Positions 22,819 through 34,003 of a stretch of 64,000 nucleotides of DNA are shown here, in pieces. Position 1 is the first letter of the stretch. Each line of letters begins with the position of its first letter. Under the pieces are notes generated by a model. The model searched no databases, was not told the DNA's origin, and saw nothing but the letters and a program-made list of their open reading frames with translations. The position numbers were made by a program, and so were the translations under genes. The DNA comes from Scenedesmus sp. ARA3 (lineage: Eukaryota; Chlorophyta; Chlorophyceae; Sphaeropleales; Scenedesmaceae): assembly GCA_004335835.1 (NCBI GenBank), contig RWJK01000938.1:22743-86742 (forward strand), written 5' to 3'.

Positions 22819-25800
22819 ATGCTGAAGGCCATAAAGGGCTACCGACAGTCCTCACGCCAACAGCTAGTAAGCAACTGGCTTGCAACAGCGCAGCACACTC
22901 TTGTGGACAATGATGACTGCATCACAAGCTTGCTGAAACCCACGTCAAGTCAGGCATACCAATCCCATGCTGCATCTCTAGCCAGACAGCTATCAGGCGT
23001 GCTAGCCTTGCTCCGCATCTGGCAGTGCACACTTGCATCCAGTACCATCGCATGATGTGCACACAAGTGCAGCAATAATAGCCGCAGAGTTCAAGCAGAT
23101 GAAGTTTCAACATTGCAGGGTGATGAAGAGGACCCAGACGAGCCAGAGGTGCAGATAGCAAGCGATCCAGACCTGGACTCCCCACCAACTGGCAAGGCCA
23201 GGATCAAGACAGCATTTCAGCAGCAGGCACCCCTCCCACCCCTTCCTGCAAGGCAGCCATCTCAGCAGCGGCTGCCATCCGGAGGCAATCAATCTGCCTC
23301 GCGCTATGAGCAGCAGGCTGAGCAGGTCTACGGCTTTGCATGGAAGGTGCGTTGTGCAACCTCACCAGTTGCAGTGCCCGCACCAGCATCAGAGGCCAAT
23401 GCAGCTTGCAGGACAGCCCTGCAGCGGAGCGCTGCTGACAGCACCTGCTGCTGTGCCTGTGTTAGCACTGTTGCCAGGTTTCAGCAAAGCTTATGGCAGG
23501 TCAGGCAGCAGCATTGTCACAGCAGCTCGCAGGACAGCTTGCCCGCTACAATCGGCAGACAATGGCATGCTCACCATGTTACAGCAGGTGCCTGCAAGCA
23601 CACAATGATGTGCAGTACAGTAATTGCTGTAACAGCGGCAGAGAACAATGGTGACATGGAGGGATGTTCAGCAGCAGCAGGCTGCGCAATGCGCAGTTAA
23701 GAATTGGGCAAATCTGGCAGCTGCACAGGCTGCAGTTGAAATGTTTTCAGTGCGCTAACCTCGGCGTACTGCACTGCAGGTGCTTATCAACGTGCTTATA
23801 ATCTTCCCTTGGAGCTGTGTGCTGCTACTGTCATGGCTGGTGAACAAGTGGCAGCTGATGTTCAGGCCAGTGGGAGCAGCCTTCTGGTGAGTAGCCCTGC
23901 AGCGCAGCTAGCTGTGCCGGCCAGCATCAGCACCTGCTGCAATGCAGCACACTCATTTGAGGAACAACGGACTGACGCAGCAAAGCTTAAGGAGCAGCTG
24001 GCATTGTTGAGCAATATGCCTGATGAGCCGCACTAGACGATTAGTTGATGCAGCAAATGTGTGGCCAAGCAACAGGTGATCTTACTGCTCAACTGCATGC
24101 ACTGCTGCTGCTGTTGCTGCTGCAGGTGGTGTGTTGACTACTTTGACCGGCGGCTGCCATCTACTGTTGAATGGTTCCTGTGGGTGATCAGCCAGGTCAG
24201 CCTGATCCTCCATGTCATCACTGTGGGCATCAACCTGGGAGTAATCTGGGTGAGCATTGCCCTCTGGCCAGCAGCAGCAGCATTGTGCAGCGGGTGTATC
24301 GTTCCACCGATAATGCATGGAAGGCAGGCAACCAAACCAGGCATAACACTGGAGCTTCACGTTGCTTGTTATTACCCTACAGCTGCGACTTGCCAAAATC
24401 ACTTGAAACGTATCGCATACACACCAGCTATAGGCAGAGAGCGTTGATGGTGGCTGAGCGCGGTTCACCGCCGCTCACACCAGCACAGTTGCTCACAGCA
24501 ACACATTGCTCTGTTGGCCGCCTGCTGTGCTGCTTGCCGACCAGATCATGTGGGACAACGGCCATCATGCCTCGCCCATCTTTGTCATTGCCTTCTACGG
24601 CTTCTGCCACCTGTGCACGGCAGTCACCATGTTCAAGGAGCTGGACATGCGGGAGGCCGGCGACACTTACTTTGCGGTGAGCAGGGCTGTATGATAGGGC
24701 TGGCGATTGCGTCAGTTGCAGAGCAAGCTGCAGCAATTGCATGCGAAGGGGAGCTAGCTGGTGCACCATCTGAATACTCGCGCTGGTCACCACGCCCTGG
24801 TTCCGGCAGCACTGCAGCTGGCAAGTGCACGTGGCCCATCACTCAGGGTTGTTAACAGGCGGCATGGCAAACAACTCTCTAGAGAAGGGCAGTTGCACGC
24901 ACCACACTGATCGCGTGTACTGCTGTTACTGTGACTGTACTGTGCTTGCTGCAGGATGTGCTGATGCTGTTCCAGCGCTGCCTGGACGTGCTGTTCTATG
25001 ACATCCAGATGGTGGCCTCCGTGGTGCACAGCAACAGGATGCTGGAGGGCATGACGCAGGTGACAGCAGTGCACTGGTCAGCCAAGAACACGATAAGTTT
25101 TGGGCAGCAGCACAAATATTTGACTTCAACCTGTCATCCCCTGGTTGCGGTCTGTGGTTTTGTCCTGCAGCCTCCAGCTGCAACGCCTTGCACATAACAG
25201 CAATGCTCAATGCAAAGACATTCCAACATCAAGTGCTTATGTCCATAGTTTATACCTATGCTCGATCCTCTGGCCTGTGCATGCAGGTCATGTTCAAGGG
25301 CTACGAGGAGGCGCGTGTGGCGCTATCTGCGCTGCTGTTCTCCATGCCCTGCTGCATCATCATCGGCATCGAGTACGGCATCTTCATGGGAGGCAAGCTG
25401 AGGAAGGTGACCATTCCGAGTCGGATGGTACAACTGTTTGTGCTCAGTGCAGAGAAGCTGCCAGGGACTGAGATGTGCCGGCCTGTTCTCAACCACTGTG
25501 CGCTGTGCTGTAGACAGCTGAGCCAGCCTGTCGACAGCCGCAGCAGCTGCGTAAAAGAATAATCCGTGCATGCCACACAGTCAGACAGGCGTTCATCAGG
25601 GTTGCAGCACAGATCTTGCAGCTTGCTGCATCAATGGAGCATAAAGTGCCCATGCTCTTGCCGCAACTCCTACAATGCTGCTGCTGCTGTTGCTGCTGCT
25701 GTTCACAGGATGTGCTCAACCTGGACATCCTGACCAGCTACCACGACCAGCTGTACGCAGCGGTGTGCTTCAGCGTCATCAACAGCGTGGAGAAGATGTT

Positions 25801-28501
25801 CCGGTGCGGCCAATTTTCAGATAGCGCCTCTGCTGGACACAACACACAGCCTGACCGCAAGGAACCTCCCTGTCGTATTTGGCACTTGCTCTTAGCTGAC
25901 ACATGCATGCAAGCATAAAGCAAATCGCCCACCCTTCCTGGTCCATCTCTTCCCACTGTCGGCAACTGGCCTGCTGTGCCACTTTCATTTCAACTTGCGC
26001 TGAACGCGTGCAGGTTCAGCGTCGTGGACCCCTGGATGCACGAGAAGAACGACGGCTTCCCGTTGCTGTACGTGCGCAGCCACGCTGCGCGCCTGCCCGG
26101 CAGTGTGGTGCGCGACTGGCTGGTGCGCTGCAAGGTGGCGCTGGCAGCCAGCCAGGGCCGGCTGGTGCTGAAGGTGCGCGGCTGATTGACTGAATGGAAT
26201 GCCTGCAGCATAACGTGCGGGTCTGTAGGTCTGCTGCAACAAGGCACGTTTGAGTCAGCAGCGTGGCATTACTACGGGGGTGTTAGCCTGCTGCCGAGGC
26301 AGCCCCTTCGCAGCTGGTGCAGAATACCACTGCTGCCTGCGTGCGATTCAGGGATTCCTCACTGCTGCTGTTGCCCCATGCTGTCCCTTTTCCCTCACCC
26401 CTGCAGGAGCTTTACAGCCACTACAGCCAGCAGGTGAAGGACACCTCGCTCAGCCTGTCTGACCCGCACAAGGCCTACCTGCTGCGCAAGGCGGTGCACT
26501 ACTTCAACACGCGGCTGCTGTACAGGCCCAACATCGACAACTACCCCACCAACAAGCCCATCATTCAGGTGCAGCGGCACCCGTTGGATTGTCACTTTCA
26601 CTCGTGCGCAGCTCAGCTTGAGCTGACCCTAGCCGCATCTAGCATGACAAACTTGTGCTGCTGCTGGGTCTAAGCCACAACATGGAGTGCAAAAACTGGT
26701 ATTGAGGTTCTTGCTGCTCTGTCGCTGCCCCTTGCAGGAGCTGATTGCAGATGACATCGCGCCCGGTGCGCAGCTGTCAGCCATGCTGCCGGACATCCTG
26801 GACGATGCCTCCAGCCTGACTACACTCAGCCTGGCTGGCAACGGCTTGGACGATGCTGCGCTGCGGGGCGTGATGCTGGCGCTGGCTGAGAACGTTGACG
26901 TGCAGCTGCAGCACCTGGACCTGAGCGGCAACCAGATGCTGCCAGCGGTGAGTTGGCATGCTGAGTAGACTGTGCATTGGGCGAAGGGGAGCCAGGGTGG
27001 AGTGAACAGGAGCCCCCTGCACTGTGCTGTGCAGACTGCAGCAGACACCAGCACGGGTTCTTGTTTAGGCAAACCCTAATAATGTTCCTCTGTGTGTGCT
27101 GCCTCAGGGCGCTTCTGCAGTGGCGACAGTGCTGTGCAACGACCACAGCATATATAGCCTTTCGGGCTGACGTGGGACGCAGTACACTGCATTACTGACG
27201 ACGCGCTGCTGTGTGTGCTGCCACAGGGAGCTGCTGCAGTGGCCACGGTGCTGTGCAACAACCACAGCATCTATAGCCTGCGGCTGGCGGGCTGCCCTGT
27301 GCGTGATGAGGGCGCTGCAGCACTGGCGGAGGCACTGAAAAAGAACATCTCGCTGTACAAGCTGGACCTCAGCAACTGCCAGGTGGGCAGTTTGGTACTG
27401 CAGTACTGATAGTACTACTATGATAGCAGCTCAAACTTTGAGCTTGAGCAGGTTCAACCAGAATATCTTGTGAGTGCCGCAGTTGTGCGGCACCGCATAA
27501 TGTGCCGCCGGCAATATGTGCATCAGGATGGCAGCAGCACAGGCACAGATAGCCTGGTGCATCATTCGCAGCAAGCCCTTCGGCCGTACATGTTTGTGTG
27601 TTTGTGGTTTACATCACCTGCAGATTGGCCCTGAGGGTGCGTTGGCGCTGGCTGATGCGCTGAAGGTCAACCCAGTGCTGTCGTCTCTGGACATGTCCAA
27701 CACACGCATAGGTGAGCAACTGCACTGCAGTGTGATGCATGCACCGCAACGTACAGCCCGGAAGCATGCCTGTCATAACCATGGAACCTGGTGTACATTG
27801 CCAGTGCTGCTATCAGTGGTGCCTGTCCCAACTGGCTGCCTGTGTCGTCCACTGACGGCTGGCTTGGTGGATGCTTATCAGCACAGCTTCCATGCTCTTG
27901 TAAGACGGTGCTCTGCTGCTGCCGCTGCTGCGCAGGCTCTCTGGGCTGTGAGGCGCTGTGCAAGGCGTTCAAGGTGGCTGGCAGCAGCGGCCTGAAGGAG
28001 CTCAACCTGAGCCACCTGCCACTGGACGACCGCGCTGCTGCTGCTGTGGCTGGTCTGCTGGCCAGCAGCCGCGTGCTGGAGCGGCTGCTGATGACGCACA
28101 GCAACATTACAGACGCGGGGGCCCAGCTGATCTGCAACGCGCTGCAGGTGGGTGCGACTCTGAGACAGCTGCAGTTGTTTTGTTTGTGTATCGTGGCAGC
28201 TCACTCGAGCTTGGCCTGTTTGGAGTTGCTGAACAGCTGCAGTGGCTACAACCAGTGGTGGCAGCAGCTCTGCTGTGATGGGCTCAGGTGTAGATTGTGC
28301 CTGGTTGGCAGGCAGGTGAACACTGTTTGATGGCACTGTCACATGTCAGCTTCTCTCACCGGGCTGTTGCCTGCCTGCTGATGTTGTGTGCTGCAGAACA
28401 ACGGCACGCTACAGTTCATTGACGTCAGTGAAGGCCACTGCATGGATGCCTCGTGGCAGAAGCTGCTGAACCACGTGGTGAAAGGCAAACCCAAGGCCTA
28501 G
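22819..28501 (+). CDS. polytopic membrane protein with C-terminal ribonuclease-inhibitor-type LRRs
   Basis: Fifteen exons: 22819-22866, 23119-23346, 23780-23886, 24126-24249, 24545-24676, 24955-25059, 25287-25406, 25709-25803, 26014-26173, 26407-26568, 26738-26947, 27227-27382, 27624-27711, 27936-28147, 28397-28501 (TAG). All phases fit, giving 683 residues from the ATG at 22819. The start is acidic and Pro/Gln-rich. Hydrophobic helices follow in exon 3 (VLINVLIIFPWSCVLLLSWL), exon 4 (FLWVISQVSLILHVITVGI), exon 5 (FVIAFYGFCHLCTAV) and exon 7 (ALLFSMPCCIIIGIEYGIF). From about residue 435 there are about six LRRs of the type LTTLSLAGNGLDDAALRGV and LYKLDLSNCQIGPEGALALA. The role is unknown; the LRRs suggest protein binding on one face of a membrane. 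A TGTAA lies near 28777. An LRR exon-edge copy sits at 27108. Confidence 0.82.
27108..27170 (+). repeat. copy of LRR exon 12 5' edge
   Basis: A CTCAG acceptor and about 60 bases encoding ASAVATVLCNDHSIYSL duplicate the start of exon 12 at 27227 (AAAVATVLCNNHSIYSL). The copy is 119 bases upstream, out of frame with the true exon, and breaks off after SL. Confidence 0.85.
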
Positions 28502-29646
28502 GCGGCTGGCTGCTGCAGCTGTGGTTTACTCCACAGCAGGTATCACCATGCAGCGGAGGCAGACGAGCGTCACTTGTAGGCTGGCGCGTCGAGATGCGCA
28601 GTGCACTGCTCCAAGCAACACGCCAGAGGGTTCGAGCTGGAAGGTTGCAGCAGCGGCTGCTCCCAGCAGCCTGTGGCAGCAGCCGCGCTGCGTTGCGCAA
28701 CTTGTGTCCGACTCGGAGTCTGGCAGGTGTGCAGGTCAGTTTGTCATTGTTTGTAGTGTCAGGCTTCAGTGCAGTGTAAGTGATGGCTGGAGTTGTGATT
28801 CAAGCATGTGCTGATGTGCAAGATATTTTGTGATCTGGAGGAGCGCATGCTTCCTTGCCTTTGGCAAAGTTACAGCAGCTGTGGCAGGAACTTCCTGTGC
28901 CAGGGAGTGCACTCACGTGAGGCTGAACAAGGCAGGGGCCACTGGTTCTTTTGAAATCAACACCGCCGACTTCATACCAAAAACATCAGCCATCCCACAG
29001 TATCACATAGCTGTTCCTGGTGGCACACAGGTATCCTCGCCCATCGATCAAGTGCACCAGGTGTGCAACAGCACCATGATGTGCATCAGTCAACGCATAC
29101 ATGCAGTACATACCCGCAGGGTGGTTGAGACCACCCCCGCCCAGATACAAGTGCCTGACCCGCTCGCGCAAATCACAATAGCAACAGCTGTCAGACACGA
29201 CCTAGGCCTGCTTCTCATCCACGTCACTGTGCTGTATCCATTGCACTGCTTCAGCACATGCCACCCGTGCAATGCCAAAGACGCAAGGCATCCGCAACAT
29301 GTGTGGCCAGCAACTTCTCAGCAATCTCTCCATACGCCGGCAAGAGTAGCACTGGCAGGTGCCTGTGCAGAGCAGCACAAATATACATTACATTACATGC
29401 TCCACTCAACGAGGAGTGGGAACCCCAGTCAGGAGCCAACGAGAGGCTCATAGGGGGAGGAAACATCGAAGAACAACTCATCATCGTCCAAACCGTCAGA
29501 TATAACCCACGCCGCCACTGCTGCTGCTGCTGCTGCTGCTGGTGATGCTGCGGTTGCTGATGATGCTCAGCTGTTGCGAGGCGGCGGGCGTGTTAAAATG
29601 CTCTTTGTTCTGCCATGGCTGCTGCTGCTGCTGCTGCGCGCTGCAC
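28502..29646. other. intergenic between convergent genes
   Basis: This holds the 3' flank of the membrane-LRR gene (TGTAA near 28777) and of the minus-strand transcript ending at 29647. At 29385-29396 the plus strand reads ACATTACATTACA, which on the minus strand is a doubled TGTAA; next to it CCACTC...GAGTGG forms a hairpin (about 29402-29420). No gene is recognised. Confidence 0.5.
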
Positions 29647-29886
29647 TCAACCGATCTGTGGCGGGCCCGGGCGCGGCGGGATGCTGTTGCAGTCGGGGAA
29701 GTACTTGCCAATGTCATATCCGTCAAACTTGGCGTCATCACAGCACTGCCTGAAGCCGTCCCAGTTGTCTGGATCTGTCATGTCATAGTCGTCTTGGTCG
29801 CACTGGTAGTCTGGTGCCTTGCCTGGCGTGGGTGCGGCAGTAGCAGGTGCTGGAGGTGGGGACGTTGTTATTTGACAATGCGCTGC
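29647..29886 (-). CDS. acidic Cys-containing terminal exon, gene assignment open
   Basis: Minus-strand exon from the acceptor GTGACAG (exon starts 29886) to a TGA at 29647, 79 codons. It encodes a Pro/Ala/Thr linker (TTSPPPAPATAAPTPG) then a compact acidic segment containing YQCDQDDYDMTDPDNWDG, FRQCCDDAKFDGYDIGKYF and PDCNSIPPRPG. The composition is clearly protein-like. It begins in phase 0. Possible upstream partners are a short hydrophobic exon starting at the ATG at 30029, or the DAPG-hydrolase-like gene, whose last exon contains a phase-0 GTGTAC donor after WLPQ. I found no TGTAA signal between 30269 and this exon, while a doubled one follows it at 29396-29385, so the same transcript may reach here. 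Confidence 0.5.
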   Translation of the reverse strand, partial: AAHCQITTSPPPAPATAAPTPGKAPDYQCDQDDYDMTDPDNWDGFRQCCDDAKFDGYDIGKYFPDCNSIPPRPGPPQIG

Positions 29887-30268
29887 CTGTCACAACGACG
29901 CATATCAGCTGGATGAGCTGTAATGCATGCAGGTTGTGAAAACAGACTGACTGTCCTTGCATCCTGAAATAAATCGACTTGTGCGCAGTATTCCATCACA
30001 TAGATGGACACTACCAAACTTAGCAACATGACAAGATGCAGCGGCTCACTCAACCGAACAGTGACTCCAATCAAGAAGCAGCTCTGTCAGTTCCACCCTC
30101 AAAGTGATCAACCTGCCACCGTAATCAACCTCCCACAGTAAACCCGTGAATCAAGCATCACAGCAAGCTCCCAAACCACATCATATCCTCCTGTACCTCA
30201 TAAAGCAGGCAGGCTGGCAGCAGTGCTGCACAGCTCTGCCAACAACTGTCTGTGTGGTAGTGCGACTT

Positions 30269-31000
30269 TCATCCCTGCTTGCCTGTCTCTGCCTTGTACA
30301 CCTGTGGTAGCCACTGCGGCAACGCTGCCCACTCCTGCAGCGTGTGCATGACGTAGTAATTCACAGCCCTGCAGCACAGCAGCAAGTACAGGCAGCAGCA
30401 GGGGTTGTGAGAGACTGATGCTGCGTGCTTTGGCCCATCACAGCAATCATTCGCGTTGCGGCTCTGCATTGTAGACACATAACACACTGCAAGACCTCTG
30501 TTTTGTCTAGCGCTGCTGTGCATGTTTCAAGCCCACAGGAGGGGCTTCACTCTGCCCAGAGCAACCAGGCGGCAATCAGGACAGGACTAGCATGCACACA
30601 CGACTTAATCAGCTGCTGAGCTTCGACATCAGTGCTGGTCCTCCGCTGGACTGGCGTTGAATGCAAGGCTGCTTCATTGATGTGCAGATGTGATTCTGTC
30701 ACTGTGCTGGCAGTTCAATGCAAATGCTTGTTACTCACAGCCTCCAGAGCTTGCCGCCTGGTGTGAAGCCAGCCCACAGCGGCTCCAGGTACGGCTCGTT
30801 GAAGATGACAGCCTGCAGACAAAAGTAACATGTCATGTCACACTGATGTAACACAGCCACCTGCAGCAGGTTCATCTGGTAGCAACGATTTGTTCTGTCA
30901 GCTGCGCAGCAGAGTCCATTAAAACGCAGTGTCAGCAATAATGAGCACAACTTTAACGCCTAGTCCTATCAGCACTATACCAGGCACCAGCCGCAGGGTT

Positions 31001-31043
<43 letters not shown>

Positions 31044-33037
31044 GGTCGTAGGCACCAGAGCCAAACCAGATATAAGTGATTGCATGCTGTGACCAGGCTG
31101 CGCACTGCTGGACAATGTATAGCGCCTGGGTTGGTGTAGTGTGGCAATCTGCTGTGTCCATCTAGCGCAGCGGCGGCAGCTCACCACCCCATTAGGGTAG
31201 CCAACATTCCATGTGGTGATGACCCGCATCTCTGAGCCATTGCGGGGGTAGTACATGACGTTGCGGAACTCAACAAAGGGCCGCCACAGGTCGACGGGTA
31301 AGCAGCCAGCATCTTTGATGTTGAAGAGGTACCTGCCGGGATGCAGCACAGCGGTGTCAGGGGGTGCAGCAAAGTAGCATACGGCAACAAGTCAGAGAGT
31401 TTGTTCATGCGGCCTGTATGCAGCTTTGATGGTGGTGTGTGTGTTAAGTTGACGCGTCATGGCACACCATGCACTGAGCAATTCATGTGCTGTTGTCGGC
31501 GGCACTGCATCCAAGTACTCAAATCGCCCTTGTCCTGCAGCAGGCAATGGATGCGTACTGTGTGCATGCCGCTGCCTGCAAGCCTAGCTGCATAGTGAGC
31601 AGTTGTTGCGTGCAAGAGGTGCTACCAGCAACGAAAGCCGCCACAACGCCACTGATCTTGCAATGCAATGCCACGCGGCATGCCTGCTGCCCTTGTGCAA
31701 ACATCTCAAACGTTGACTCACTTCATGCTGATCGCCGATACTTCGAGGCCCCTCTCATCTGTGTCACTCGTAATCTCTGCCATCATCGATATGTTGAGCG
31801 TGGCGATCTTTTTGAGCTGCGCTGCGGTGATGCTGTTGCAGGTGTAACCAGGCTGGTTGGCAGGGCACTCCACATATGTGCTGTTCACTTTGCAGCCGCT
31901 TGCAGGAACCTCGCTCCACACCCACTTTGTTGCATTGCCAGGTACCAAGTTGCCTTCCGCATCTGGTACCAGCAAGTTCAGGTCCTCTGAGCTCCATTTC
32001 ACCCCCACGTGGTCCGAGGGATGCAAGAGTTGGAACATCTGCAAAGCAGCAGCAGCAGCAGTGGTGTAGCAGCATGGCTGTCACTGCGTGGTGCAGCGGC
32101 ACCTGCAGTGTCAGCATCAGCGCGGACAGCTCTGTGCTGGTACCACAGCCAGCAGCTGCTGCAGCGGGCTGTGGGACTGCTTGCCTGGCCTGCACTGCAC
32201 CAGCTTCACTGCGCTGGGGATATCACTGCACAGCGTTGCACACGATCATAACTTTGAGCGATATTTCAAGAGATGCCAACAACAATCTGCTGAACCACGC
32301 TTTACGAACCTCACCTGCCACTTCTTGCCGTCCCTGGGATCCGCCACTTGCTTATCCATGTTGTTCCACATCCAGCGCACCATCTCAGGCGTAACGCCCT
32401 TGATAGGTGCATGGCGCAGCGTCCAGATCACTGCCTTGCCCTTACTGGCATCTTTGACCGACGTTGCATAGGGCTTGTTCTTCACAAATGGGGGCCGCAC
32501 CCATGCAGTGCCGTTCCAAACAGACAAGGTTAGGCTGCGTTCGTAGTTGTAGGGAGCTGGCCTGGAGCAAGGCAAGTCTGTGGGATTGTCCAGGGTCATC
32601 TTGGGTAGGTACTGACTGGCAGTAGCATGCGCACCACAAGCAGCAGCAGCAGCAGCAGGAGTGAACACAGTAGATGCGGGAGAAGACAGGGAGGCGGTCT
32701 GGAACTTCCAGCACATGCACAGCAGCAGCGAGTGGTGGCTGCAGCTGCCGGCCAGGCTTTACGATGTGCAGGACAGTCAGGTGTGCAGTGATGGACGCGA
32801 GGGCCAAGGACGCTGTTGAGACAATGCCGCATGGTGTTCCACGTGTGTTTGCTGGTGTTTGAAGCACCGAGTTGTGCAACTGCAGCACGTCCTGCAAGAG
32901 GAAACTGCTGCTCACCTGAAGTTGGAGCAGCTCTGCTGTATCAACACCTGCTCCAGCTCCACATCTGTAGGCGTGGCAGCCAAGCAAGATGCGGCAAACA
33001 GTACAAAAGCCAGCGATAACAGTATAATGCGACCCAT
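30269..33037 (-). CDS. secreted DAPG/phloretin-hydrolase-like protein
   Basis: Six exons on the minus strand: 33037-32916, 32615-32315, 32038-31722, 31332-31185, 30812-30739, 30368-30269. Phases agree throughout; 353 residues from ATG to TGA. It starts with a signal peptide (GRIILLSLAFVLFAASCLA). The body resembles the DAPG hydrolase (PhlG-type) domain, a zinc hydrolase fold acting on C-C bonds of acylated phenols: GVTPEMVRWMWNNMD, FQLLHPSDHVGVKW, a Cys-containing insertion, then VITTWNVGYPNGV and WAALPQWLPQVYKAETGKQG at the end. The HPSDH segment is typical of the family. The substrate is unknown; secretion suggests an extracellular or vacuolar phenolic target (inference). It has no exon-edge copies, unlike its neighbour. 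A triplet tract at 31003-31041 lies in intron 4. Confidence 0.7.
31003..31041. repeat. CAG/CTG microsatellite in intron
   Basis: About 13 CAG triplets on the plus strand lie within intron 4 of the DAPG-hydrolase-like gene. Unlike many others in the window, this tract is not next to an acceptor. Confidence 0.95.
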
Positions 33038-34003
33038 GATGAGGCCACTTGCAGCACGTGCAGCGAGCAGTGGTGCTGCTTTGGTGGATACGAGCGGGAG
33101 CTGGCTCGTAGGCGGCAGCACGTTATCAGCGGACGTTGCTGCTGAAGTAACCTCAGTGCACGTGTGTGCTTCAAGCTGAAGCAGCCACACAGCGAGTAAG
33201 CTGTTGTGACAAGTTCTGCGAACTTCTCTTCGGCGTCCACCGTCATGCGCCTCCTGTTCACCACAGTTATGTTGTCATGATTTTGGAAGGTTTGAAGCTG
33301 TACTGGTCGTACGCAAGTTCGCCTGTGCCGGGTGTCACCGCTCGCTGCGGTGAGAACCGGCCAGCATGGCTAGCCAGCGCTGGTGACAACACTGGAGCGT
33401 GCCTTGGGTGGCGACGCCAGCAGCAGGATACCCCTGCCTCCACAGACTTCGAAAAGCGGGCATATTCACAGTGTTCGGTGCCCTGTGTTCGAGGTGTAAG
33501 CACAGCACAAACAGGTCATGATGACACACTCACGGCCTGCGTTGACAACGTTGTGAGGCACATGCCATGTGCAACCATGATGGTTGCAGACGGGCTTGAC
33601 AATGTCCTTCTCGTGGTACACACAGACTTGAAGGCCAATTCAACTGGTGGTGTTTGCTGTACGCTACATGAACTCATCAGCATGCAGAATGGTGCCGCAG
33701 CACATGCAGCATGTGACATGCTCAGCTGTACTATGCTGCTGGCTGCCCTCTTTTGTTCATCCCACCAGCGGCACAGGCCATTCGTTTTAACTTTGCTATG
33801 CCCAGCACCCGGCTCATTACTGCCAGCAGGGGGCAGGCCGCCTGACCAACCTGGGCAAAACCCGGGCTGCCCACGTGGAGGTCTGTTGCTGCTGAGGCTG
33901 ACGTGGGTGGCGGAAAAGCAGCAGCGTTTCCAGTATGTATGTGGGCTCCTCCACTGTGTTCTTGTTTAGTTCCGTTGGATTCTTCTGAACCGTTTCTGCA
34001 ATC
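33038..34003. promoter_or_regulatory. shared divergent intergenic region
   Basis: This 966-base stretch separates the minus-strand hydrolase-like gene from the plus-strand acyl-CoA oxidase gene and should hold both promoters. A frame on the plus strand stays open for about 800 bases (33166-33969) but its peptide resembles nothing I know and has no clear codon structure. No TATA box is obvious. Confidence 0.45.

Noticed and set aside
28986..29198. Minus-strand frame in the intergenic region
   Set aside because: Too short and without family features or splice support.
33166..33969. Open frame of 267 codons on the plus strand
   Set aside because: It starts with a non-ATG codon, has no family resemblance, is Cys/Ser/Ala-rich like chance frames in this DNA, and sits in the divergent promoter region.
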